This document shows positions 10,723 through 20,706 of a stretch of 64,000 nucleotides of DNA, one piece after another (positions within the stretch are counted from its first letter, which is position 1; each line of letters begins with the position of its first letter). This DNA comes from Moniliella sp. 'wahieum' (Eukaryota; Basidiomycota; Moniliellomycetes; Moniliellales; Moniliellaceae): contig RSEE01000033.1 in the NCBI GenBank assembly GCA_003971905.1, positions 77,001 to 141,000 on the forward strand, written 5' to 3'. The notes under the pieces were generated by a model. That model was given only the letters and a program-made list of their open reading frames with translations. It was not told the DNA's origin and searched no databases. Position numbers and translations under genes: made by a program.

Positions 10723-12975
10723 ATGGGCGACCGCCGTCCTTACACCAGCGTCGGGGCAAATGAGTTCTCCCAAACTGGTCTCGGAACGACTTTGCCCGTG
10801 ACCGAATCGAGTTCCACCACACCTCTTCCTTGGGACACCAAGCTGGAGTCACTTCCTGCGGGCAACACCCAGCGCCCCTCGTTCAATAGTAACCGGCAGA
10901 TCAATTTTACGGTGGACACCAACTTACGGATGCATATGGCAAGAATACTGGGGCAACCAACAGTGCCTGCACTAGTACAACCGCCTTTGCGCCCCCTTCG
11001 ACGGTTGAGGATCCACCTTACAGTGTTTTCCCCAAAACGTGGAAAAACGTTATCCTTGGACTGGTCACCATGACCGCATTCCTCAGCCCGATGACAAGCA
11101 ACATCTACATGTCGGCCATTCCCAGTATTGCAAGGGTACGTTCCAACTTCGTGTGGTGCTACTTGATAAATCCCTTGATGGTAACTGACGGACGTACAAT
11201 GGATGCGGCCACATAACAGGACTTAAAGCAACCTCAAGAAAGTATTCAATTGAGCGTAACGGTTTCATGATCGCCCAAGGTCTCAGCCCCATGGTCCTTG
11301 GGTCTAATACGGACAAGTAGGTACCCAACCTGTCCAGTTTGTGTGGCTGAATTGGCCATGTCTATCAAAGTATACTAACCATTTTCTCCCCACAGGACGG
11401 GTCGTAGGCCAGTGTACATCATTTCGCTCGTGATCTATCTGGTGCTTGTATTGGCATGTACCTTCTTCCCAATGCGACCCCTTCCAGCAAAGGGAGTGTG
11501 TACGCTGGCCTCATGGTCCTCCGTGCACTGCAAGCTGTGGGTAGTAGCTCTGTCATGTCAGTTGGCTCTGGTACGGTGGCAGACTTGTTCCCTAGCTCGA
11601 CACGGGCTGGTCCGTTGGGCATCTTTGTTGCTTCCTATTCGGTTGCTCCGGCCATTTCCCCCCTCATTGGCGCTGCCATCACATCAGGTGCCGGTGGCGA
11701 TACATCTTTCTGTTTTGCTTCTGCCTGGCTGCTGTGTGTGCTGTTTCGCTTCTTTTCTTTCTCCCAGAAACGTTACGCAAGCTGGTCGGAAATGGCAGCA
11801 AGCCTGCGCCCACTGTGCTGCATGAGGCTCTATTTTGCCTCCTGACGCGCAAGACAGTGACGCAGCGGACCGGTCAGGCACGTCCTGGTGCCCCTCTTGC
11901 TTGCGACGAATCGCAATTGGAAGGAATGGGGCCTGCCAAGCGCCGTTTTAACCATCTTCTTGTACGGGGCGAAGGATATGCTCTCTTTCACTCCGCTCCG
12001 ATTCTTGTTCATTCCCGAGGTGCTTCTGTGCCTGTTCGGGTACGCCTTCCCCTTTGCGGCGCAGATGATGATCCTTTCCACCATTGCCACCAATTTCGAA
12101 CAACACTATGGCTTTACCGTGATGCAAACGGGGCTCGTCTTCATCAGTACCGGAACGGGAGCCATGCTGGCAGCGTTTGGTACCGGTCGCGTCTTGAACT
12201 GGAACTACCGTCGGATGGCTAACCAGGTCGAGGCAAGGTTGAGGCACGGGGACTTGGAACAGGCTGTGACTGCAGGCGCGGCGCAACCGAACCAACCGGT
12301 CGAGTCGGTGGTAGTGTCCGACAAGCAAATGGATCGGGAGAAGCAAGGCACCATCTCAACGTCTGCCAGTACCGCCCAGCTTTACCTCCAGCGCCAGCCT
12401 CATCGCAACAACAGCTTCGCCTTCAGCCTAAGCCCGTCGGAACCGACGGTGCGAAGGATTTGCGCTTCCCAATTGAGAAGGCGCGTCTGATGTTCTGGCC
12501 CTACATGATTGGTCTGAACGTGGTACGTTCCCTTGCACCCTTGCTTATCCTTTTCTTTCTCCCTATACCGCGGTGGGTACGCCAGACGCTAACGAATTCC
12601 TCCTGTTTGTACTAGGTTGCTACCCTGGCATACGGGTGGTGCATTGGCCGGACGAGTTGTGCAGCGCCGATTGTGTTTTTGTTCCTCAATGGCTTCACCG
12701 TCGGTACGCTCAGCACTATTTTCCAAAACCTCATGCTCGACTTTCTGCCGGGCCGTTCGGCGGGAGTGTCCGCCTCGAGTAACTTTGTTCGTTGTCTTCT
12801 CGGCGCCGCCGGCACAGCCTGCATCGAGTATCTCGTCAGGGCCATCGGGCCTGGTGGCACCTACTCCATCGTCGCCGGTCTTTCCGCCCTCAGTGCACCA
12901 GGAGTGGTTACTATTCTCATCCACGGACCCAAATGGCGTGCCAAACGTTTTGGCCACGAAGCCACGGAGGACTGA
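10723..12975 (+). CDS. MFS multidrug transporter (DHA1, drug:H+ antiporter)
   Basis: Plasma-membrane 12-helix exporter of the DHA1 drug/H+ antiporter branch (Qdr/Tpo-like). The start ATG 10723 opens a polar N-terminal tail. The first helix region contains MTAFLSPMTSNIYMSAIP. MFS motif A (SNTDKTGRRPVY) is assembled across an intron, and the motif VASYSVAPAISPLIGAAIT in helices 4-5 fits DHA1 proteins. A hydrophilic central loop lies at about 12,200-12,480, and the last helices end in EATED and the TGA at 12973. Introns: 11136-11219 (GTACGT), 11317-11395 (GTAGGT, branch CTAAC), 12523-12615 (GTACGT). Single-base frame slips are needed near 10,935, 11,268 (a T run), 11,471, 11,700, 11,870 and 12,430; the sequence on both sides stays transporter-like, so sequencing error is likelier than decay. 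Substrate not predictable. Confidence 0.88.
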
Positions 12976-13839
12976 TGATGGGAATGAAAAACAAGTCGCC
13001 TTTTCAGCTTCAATTGGACATTCTCTCTGCTCTCTGTCTACTCTCTCCCCCCCCCCCCAACCGCCCATACATGTCACCGTTGTTGGGACTTCTCCGGCTC
13101 GCATTGTCGATTTTTTCCCCTCAGCCCGAGTTCCCTCTCTCTCGCCCCACTCTCACCGGATGATCGTTTTGTACATACCTTCTTGTTCCATCCTGTTCGC
13201 ATGCCCGCTGGACGGGTACACCTGCCTACCAAAATCAGAACAATCACTTGGCTAACTGTGCTTTCACTTATACGTGTGATAGTAGGCTGGTGAGTTGATG
13301 GTGGTAGTGGCATATCAATACGAACTTTTTCTGTCCGCTAGTAGGGAGATCCACGATCTAAAGAGTTCAATGCTAGCACTCTCTCACTTGCAGACACCGC
13401 ACAGACACAAGAATGCGACTGAGATGAGGAGGGGGTGCCTCTCCTTTGCATTAGTTCGCTGACGACTGGAAGGAGGTGAAGCCCATGGATCTTCTTTGCG
13501 GGACAAGAGCATGACTCTTAGTAGTATATACCCTTCTTCGCATCTTACTCTCGCGTACCATGCCTTCGCTCCCAACCGCACATTCTCCATAGTTCTTCTT
13601 AGTTGCGTCATTTTACGTGAAGCAACCCCATTTGGAGCTCACACTGTGGCAAGGAAACAGATAGCATATAGCCTCCGGATCATATGACAACAAGCACAAG
13701 TACACAAACAGAAACCAAGTGGGCCACCGACTCGAAGCAAACCACACCTTCCCCGGTACGAGACATGAGACCTGGGCGGGTGGCGAGGGTGGCCAGAACA
13801 ACAGGGAAAAAAAACTTTTGGATCGCTGCGGACAAAGTT
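12976..13839. other. Intergenic/3'-UTR between converging genes
   Basis: This separates the MFS stop from the 3' end of the oppositely oriented Zn2Cys6 gene. It has a short poly-C at 13,048-13,058 and otherwise shows nothing I can call. Low-complexity frames on the minus strand between 13,613 and 13,890 may be C-terminal coding or UTR of the regulator. Confidence 0.5.
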
Positions 13840-16403
13840 GACGCGGGCGGGGGATCGGGTCGGAGCAGGGAGCAGGGCAGGGAGCAGGAATCAAGGGGCT
13901 GTGCACGGTGCCTTTCGGGGCGAGGGAGCGGGAAAGGAGAGGGGGAGCACTCCTGCTTGGTCTGGAACCAGCGGCGGACAGTTTGGTGTGCCATGCGCTG
14001 AGCGCCTGTGCGGGGTGCCTGGGCGGCGGGTCGAGGGCGACGAGCGGGGTGAGGAAAAAGGGTCCGGCCACCTGGGCCGGAAACACGTCCAGGCCCGCCT
14101 TGAGCGTCGCGATGCGCCCGCGCGCCAGGGCGATCGACGGTGCATGGCCGCTGCCAAGGTGAATCGTAGCGGCATGCGCGTGCAGGCACGCCCACGCAAT
14201 GCCTGTCATGCTTTGCTCGGTCAGTGCCACGCCAGTTTGGCCCGCTTGGATGAGCGTGCCGACGTGGGCTTCGCTGTAGGCCAAGTCGGGCGGCAGCGAG
14301 CCAATCATCTCGTCCACCTCGTCGCGCGCACGCAAGCTCAGTGCCCGTGCCAGCCCGGCCAAGGCTCGTTCCAGCCCCGTTTGGGACGACAGGGCGGACA
14401 GGGAGGCCGAGGGGGCCACGCCGGCGTACAGGCACGCCACGGCATCCAGCGCTGCGATCGCATGGGCAAGTAGCCTCTCTGCCTCGCCGTCGCCAGTTGA
14501 AACCAGGCGCCAGGCACATGTGGTGTCCAGCACCGCTTGGCGCGCCTGTCCGTTTGTCAGTGCGGCCAGGCCAAGAGGGCATAGGTTAGTGGATGACAGG
14601 GCCCGTCGGAGGCAAGGGCCAAGAGGAACCGAGCTGCCTGCGCATGAGCCGTACCTTCCTCCGACGGAAGCGTCGCGGCCAGCAACGCATGGTGTAGCGC
14701 GGGATCCATGTCAAACAAGTATCCGTCCTTGCCATTCTCCGTCTTGGACACTGGCGAAAGACACAAGGCGAGTGGGAATCCAGTCACTTTGAACCGCTCC
14801 AGGAGGTCTTGCTGTTTGGCATGCGGGGGGAGAAGAGCCAGAGCCGACTGCCGAAGCGCTGACTCTACCCCCCTCGCCAGAGCGACGGGCAAGGGCAGTG
14901 GTAGGTTGTTTGCTTGCGCGCTGGCCAGGCCATCCACCAGGCGAAGAAGGGGCCAGAGGTAGAGCACTCGTCCACCCAGTCGTCGTGTCAGAGGCAGCCA
15001 CCGCGCCCGAAGACGGAGGGTTGCCTGCCCTCTCTCCCAAGCTAGGCAAAGAGGAACGGGAGGAGCGCGAGTCACTCGATGCGGATCCCACCAGCGGTGG
15101 CACCACCGACGATGCCCGCCGTTCTGCGTCCGGGGGGGTTAGCACCGAAAGTGGTGGTGTGGCCCCTGATACGGGTTTGGACGGGGCAGCCGCCTCGGCC
15201 AGGACGGCAAGAGCGGAATTGTCCGTGGAAGACGGGCGGGGGGAAGGATGGAGACTGCGAGGACCAAAGGTAGGCAAAGGGGCGCCCAGCTGGCCGGTGG
15301 AAACGCTTCTCCCTACCCCGTGCGGACCAAATGATGTGTCTTCTTCTCCCCGAGTATCCAGCATGGACTGCAGCGAGTAGGAGCTGGGCACTGACTCGGA
15401 CGGCTTGGGCTGGCTGGCCGGAGTCAAGACCCCAGCTTCGTCGCTGCAAGGCACATATCGTCAGTCGCTGCTTCTTCTAGAGGAGGGTGGGGATAGGGAG
15501 GGGGGGGAGGCATGAAAGACTCACTAGTACTGGCACACTTTGCCGTTGAAGACACAATTACCACAAGGCTGTTTTCGGTCGCAGCGACGCTTGGCTTTGT
15601 GGCACGAAGTACAGGAGCGCTGCGAGCGCTTTCGCTTGCCCCGTTGTGGCACATAGGGCATATCCCATCCTTCGCCCCCGCCGCAAAGCTGGGCGGGGCT
15701 TCCCGTAGTACCGAGGGGTCAGTGGGAGCTTGGCTTAATGGTGCAGGCGGGGCTGACGAAGTAGGCGACACATTGCCGAGCGGGGGAGGAGGGAGATGAC
15801 GGTGTACGTCGACGGTAGGCAGCTGGGCACGGGTGTGGGGGCTAGAGGCACCGGACCAGGCAGGCGTCGTCGACCCACTCGTCTCGGTCACGGTAGCCAG
15901 CAGGCTGGCACGGACAAACGATCTGCGTGCTTGTGGCAAATCGTCCGACCAGCGATGCGGCCGCGGAAAGGGGCGGTCGGACCATCCGTTGAAGGGGAGA
16001 AAGCATGGGGCGCGGGCGGGGGCAGGGCAGGCCGAGAGAGGTAGAAAGCTGGAGGCAGCGGATGGGATGGATGCACGGTGGGCGCCCGCCGAGGGCGGTG
16101 GCAGAGCGGTGGATGGGAAAGAGGAGCGAGGAGCGGGGGGGAAGGTGGAGGGCGCGGCGCTGTGTCGGCGAGGAGCACGACGTGAGCTGGTCAATGGCGG
16201 GAGGGGCGTCTCTGCGGGCTCCAACCGAGTGGGCGTCATGGATGGAGGGCAGGGTGGGGGGGCGCCCGTGTGGGGCTGGGGGCGTGCGGCGGCGGGCAGG
16301 GGGCGATGTGGGGGTGTGGTGGGGCAGGGGCGGGCGGGTGCGTGGAGCGGCCGTGCGTGCGGCGGCGTATCGTGGACGGCAGGGGCGGTGGCGACGAGGT
16401 CAT
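13840..16403 (-). CDS. Zn(II)2Cys6 fungal transcription factor
   Basis: Nuclear DNA-binding regulator. The minus strand near 15,535-15,640 encodes RSCTSCHKAKRRCD followed by PCGNCVFNGKVC, an exact C-x2-C-x6-C-x5-C-x2-C-x6-C binuclear zinc cluster preceded by a basic stretch. A GTGAGT donor directly follows the cluster, and the next exon starts with DEAGVLTP at about 15,445. N-terminal to the cluster is a Pro/Ser/Ala-rich arm; C-terminal to it a Ser/Pro-rich linker leads into a helical middle region (LLLRLVDGLASAQANNLP style) at 13,950-15,000. ATG 16403 is chosen because a TATA-like site lies about 55 bp upstream. A second candidate is ATG 16239. Frame slips near 15,660, 15,000 and 14,580 interrupt an otherwise continuous protein. 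The C-terminal end is not resolved. Target genes unknown. Confidence 0.82.
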
Positions 16404-16455
16404 GATGGCGGGGGGTGGGGGCGCGGGGGGCAGGCGGCGGGGCGGGGCGCGCGTG

Positions 16456-16465
16456 CTATTATATG
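16456..16465 (-). promoter_or_regulatory. TATA-like element upstream of the Zn2Cys6 gene
   Basis: On the minus strand this reads GCATATAATA, an AT island inside very GC-rich DNA and about 55 bp before the candidate start codon at 16403. It supports a start at 16403 over 16239. Confidence 0.4.
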
Positions 16466-16469
16466 CGTC

Positions 16470-18870
16470 CGGGCGGGGGCAGTGGGGGGCCGGAGGCGGG
16501 GGCAGGAGTGGCGGATCGGATGCGGCGACAGTGGCGTGCTGGGCTTCTTTGGGGCAGGGGGTATGCCCGCATGCGGTGCGTCGCGGGGGGCCGAGCATCG
16601 CGGGGTAGCCGCCCGCACCAGCGCGCAGCGGCGCGGATACGGGCCGACGCCGCGGAAAGAAGACCGTTACATGTCTCACGCGCGTCCCCGCCCCCCGCTG
16701 GCCCCGCGTGGGCCACGCAGGCGCCGTGCCGCCCCGCACGGGGTGTCGCCTGGTGTCGCACCTGGGGCAGCCCAGCGCGGACAGCGCCGCCGCACCCATC
16801 GCTGCCAGGCGGCGTGGCCCAAGCGACGCAGCCCGACACGGGCGCCGTGCCTCCTCCGGACCAGGGGGCTGCAGTGTGGAGCGGCGGCCGACGCAGGCCA
16901 GACCAGCAGGCGTGGCGGCGAGCCAGTGAGCCAGTGAGCCAGGGAGCCAGGGCGGCGCGTTCGATCGCAACGGCCTGCCTGCTGGCTCTACTAACCCCCA
17001 TGTGCCCGAGCCGGCCCGCTGGGCGGAGCGTGTTGGATGGTGCCTAGCGCGCTGGAAGCGCTCGTTGACGATGCAGGGTGGCCACATCACATGCATCCCA
17101 CGTACCCACATCCTCTTAATGCCGCCGGCCCGTGAAAGGACGGCAGCGGGTGCTGTGGTTGGCCAGGTAAGAAAGAGGGACCAGTGAACTGATGCATGGT
17201 GCATGATGCATGATGCATCATGCCATGCATCGTCAGCCGGCAGTAACAGCAGCAGCCCCAGCCAGAGACAGGCGGGGGGCCGCATGCCTCGGCTTCGTCC
17301 CGCCTTGTCCGCCGCCGCCGGTCGCCAGACCCGACACACTGGCCCCTGCTGCGTGGACATTTGTCTCCGTTGGACGATGGCGTCTCCGCAGGCGCACAAG
17401 CACGGCCATAGCCGATCGTCCATGGCTTCGCAGCACGAGCAGCAATCTCCACCACGACGACGCACGACGCAAGAACAATTAACGTAATTAACGTGCAACC
17501 CGCCCGGGACGATGAATGGTCGCATCACCCATCCATCACGAGGCAGCCTGCCATTGGACGCTTTTTGCCATACGCTCTCCCCTCGGGCCTCAATATGAGG
17601 CCTCAGGCCTCACTCCTCGCTCCTCAATCACCGCATGCCCTCCGTCACCCGCGTCATCAGTGCCTCGCTTCAGCAGGCTCTTCATCACGCACGCTTCCCC
17701 GCGTCCTCCCCACATATCCGCCAGCAGTTGCCGCGTTTGGCCGCAGCCCCCGCCGTCGTCGTGCTGCGGTACTTGATGCAAGCACCAGATCTCAGATGAT
17801 CATCGTGCCGCATTTTCCCACCCCTCTCTGCATCGAGTCGTGCCAAGCCGATCCGCTGAGGGCGCCGTCAATGATTTGTAGGCAAGACCTAATTCCCCGC
17901 CCCCGCCCCTGGGATCCCTTCGCGCTAAGCTGGGTGCCATACGCCCACGATAACTTAGCCCACACATGCGGCATGCATTGCACAACCAATTAAACAACGG
18001 AGGACAGGAAAAAAGAAATATACACTGCTTATTGCTGCTGCTACGCCAAATCCTTCTTTCCCCGCCGAGATCAGAGAGATAATATAGTTGACGTGTGTGT
18101 TGAGTAAACGTACCAGTAAACACGCACACACATATGCACGCCCAACTACTAAACACACTACAGAAGATCTCGGCTTAGTTCTCGAAGATTTTACATGGCA
18201 GCCAAGCCAGCTGATGACGGAAGGTTGCGTACCGTCATAAACGGGTGATGCACACTATACTACAGAAGCGACAACGCATGGGGAAGAATTAATACCATCA
18301 TCAAAGGAGGAACTGCATCGACACAACAGTTGGATATGAGCAAGGGGAAAAATGACAAGAACGCTAAGGGCGATGAGAGCTGAGGGACGAAGTGCTGAGT
18401 ATCATCACATAACATGCATCACTCCAGAGTCTTCTTACCTCTGGTCGTAACACACATTTTGTTGCTACTGGGTGGCCAGCAGGTCCCCCTCTGCTGCTCT
18501 GGCGGGATGACGCGACATAGCCGGACTCAAAGCTTGCATCACAACTGCCAGACGGTCGTCCTTTGCCGTTCGACTCTCCCTTGCTCCCGCAGCGGCGCGA
18601 GAGTCTAGTATATAGCGTCATAGAATTGGTATCAATCTCCCCGTCTCACCACTGTTTGGCTGATCTCGCTCCCACTGTTTCCAATTTCTTCGTCCCGAGC
18701 GTCTCGTTCCTTCCCTGTTCTTCCGCTTTTTCCCACCGTATGCCATCTGTTCCTGCTTTCTTCCCCCACGAACGATTGCCATATCCCTTGCCTAGTCCCG
18801 ACTCTGGTCTCAATCTCCTTAGCCCCGACAGCAATGTGAGGCGCCCTTTTCCTTTGTTTTCTATTATATA
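16470..18870. other. Gene-less stretch, GC-rich then AT-richer
   Basis: The first kilobase is so GC-rich that a 430-codon minus-strand frame (16236-17528) stays open by chance; it even translates the heptamer array as HDASCIMHHAS. Five heptamers lie at 17190-17224, and TCAGGCC/TCAATAT words near 17,588-17,610. From about 17,980 the DNA is AT-richer and holds nothing I recognise. Confidence 0.5.
17190..17224 (+). repeat. Five in-phase TGA/TCA heptamers
   Basis: Words in one phase: TGATGCA, TGGTGCA, TGATGCA, TGATGCA, TCATGCC. The array switches from the TGA to the TCA form at its end, giving a local inverted repeat centred on ATGCAT. Confidence 0.88.
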
Positions 18871-18930
18871 CGAGGAGGACCACCGGCCTACGGCCCGGTC
18901 GGCTGGGCTTCGCCCCAGCACGGTGCTGCG

Positions 18931-19007
18931 TCGCCACCTTAGCCACCGTTCCCCTTCGCCACCTTAGCCACCGTTCCCCCTTCGCCACCTTAGCCACCGT
19001 TCCCCCG
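18931..19007 (+). repeat. 25-26 bp tandem repeat, three copies
   Basis: Three near-identical units beginning TCGCCACCTTAGCCACC and ending in a run of 4-5 C, followed by a degenerate fourth start (TCGCTACCGTTCC). It lies just before the retroelement coding sequence and could be part of that element's 5' region. Confidence 0.85.
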
Positions 19008-19059
19008 TCGCTACCGTTCCACGGTGGAACCCTTCCACGCTGGAGAGGGCAAATAATAT

Positions 19060-20706
19060 CACCGATACTCTGGCCGCGGGTGGCTGGGAACGTGTCACGG
19101 GGCAGCTGATGTAAAAAGTGCAGGCCAACCAACCGATTTTATTGGGCGACCCCCTCGCCCCCTTTTTCTTCTCCATCGCAGTGCGGCCCACGCTAGAGAA
19201 GTTGAGAGATGCTCTGCCGCCGGGGCACCTGGTGATGGCATACCTGGACGACATTACGATTTTCGGTCCAGGGCCAGGCATTACCGGCCAAGCCGCGGAG
19301 ATTTTGGAAGACGACGCGTCAGGCCTCAAGCTCAACCTGCGCAAGTGTGTCGAGCGGGACCGGGACCAGATTCGGGAGGATGGTCTGCAGGTCCTGGGCA
19401 CTTGTGTGGGAGGGGTAGACTGTCGTCGATCGTGGCTCCGGGCCCAACTGGCCAGTCTGAGGGAGAACATGCCTAAGTTTGATGGCATCACCCGCCAGGG
19501 ACGCCTCTTACTATGGCGGCTCAGCACTCAGACCAAGCTGCGCCACCTGCTCCGCACCATGCAGATGGAAGGAGAGCTAGACGACGTGCTGGCCGAGATT
19601 GATGCCTTCATCTGTACGGAGTTCAGACGGATCCGGGGCGACGAGGATCCCCAAGTGCCAAGGACGACCACTTCGACATGCTCATGAGCCTGCCTCTTCG
19701 GCTGGGAGGATATGGCAGCCCGCTTTACTCGTATATCGCGCCCCACGCCCGTGCCGCGGCCAACGAGGTCAACGACTATCTTATTACCACTTATGTTGAC
19801 GTTCGGGACCGCAAACGGCAAGGGCCAACGCATTTACGAAGCAACGGCAGCGCTGCCGCGAGATGTGGGAGCAAAGTCGACAGGAGCTGCTCCAGAAGCT
19901 GGACGCTGCCGATGGTCGCCATGTGGTTGAGCACAGCAACCCGCTGAGCACAACTGGCTCTCTGCCATTCCGTCCGTCCCGTACCTCAAGCTCTCCGACC
20001 AGCAGGTCCAGGTTGGTCTCCAGCCCGCACGCTGTGCCGCACCACGCGCAGCATGTGCAAGTGCGGGGTCATGTCCTCGCTGGAGCACATCATGTCTTGC
20101 ACCCGCTCCCAGGCCAAGTTTGGTGCGTTGCATGACGCAGTGCGGGAGCCATTCTCCAGCTCCTACGCTCCATCCCCGACACCATGTCCGCAACGAACCT
20201 ATGGTGGAGGACGAGGATGGGAGAAGACAGAGGACGCAGCGCACCGACTACCGCGTGATGGGGCCCGGAGCACTCGGAGGATCAGGAATGGAGGTAGACC
20301 ACACGCTGCGCGACACGGGATCACTGGCGGCGCAGAGCGCGTTCCGGAGGGTGGTGCAGGAGAGCACCGCAACCCCCTTGGAACGCCGGGAGAAGGAGCT
20401 GCTCGGAGCTTGAAACAAGCAGAATGCGACGAGAACGCCAAGTACCAGGGACGCACTCAAGAGCCGTTTTCCCCCTGATTTGACGACGCGAGGATACTAC
20501 GGCACCAAGACGGCGGGCAAGTTGTTCGCGCATTGGAAGGAGTTGGCTACTAAGTCTCAGTGGAAATGGTTCCTCGCTCGGATGTCAACCACGTTCCTCC
20601 GTGTCCACACGCGCTTCCTAGGGTACGGGACCGGATGGCGTGAGCCGAGGGTCCTGATATCCTGGCGATCCCCCTGGTCCCTTGACCCTGGTGGCGCCCC
20701 CAAGTA
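19060..20706 (+). mobile_element. Non-LTR (LINE-like) retrotransposon fragment, RT plus C-terminal Cys-His region
   Basis: Remains of a non-LTR reverse transcriptase. GDPLAPFFFSIAVRPTLEKL near 19,146 is the motif before the active site, and AYLDDITIF near 19,238 carries the catalytic aspartates. Thumb-like sequence follows (LLWRLSTQTKLRHLLRTM). Downstream, SLPLRLGGYGSPLYSYIAP near 19,685 and a Cys-His cluster (CKCGVMSSLEHIMSC) near 20,055-20,105 resemble the zinc knuckle that precedes the restriction-like endonuclease of R2/CRE-type elements. The stretch EVDHTLRDTG to REKELL (20,290-20,410) and the helical tail KSQWKWFLARMSTTFL (20,550) fit that endonuclease and C-terminus, though catalytic residues cannot be confirmed. 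The element is 5'-truncated (no N-terminal fingers), has several frame breaks, and no poly-A tail is evident. A related relic lies at 40,790-41,430. Confidence 0.8.

Noticed and set aside
16236-17528. 430-codon minus-strand open frame
   Set aside because: Composition is that of GC-rich non-coding DNA, it translates the heptamer array, and no domain is visible. Only its last part may belong to the Zn2Cys6 N-terminus.
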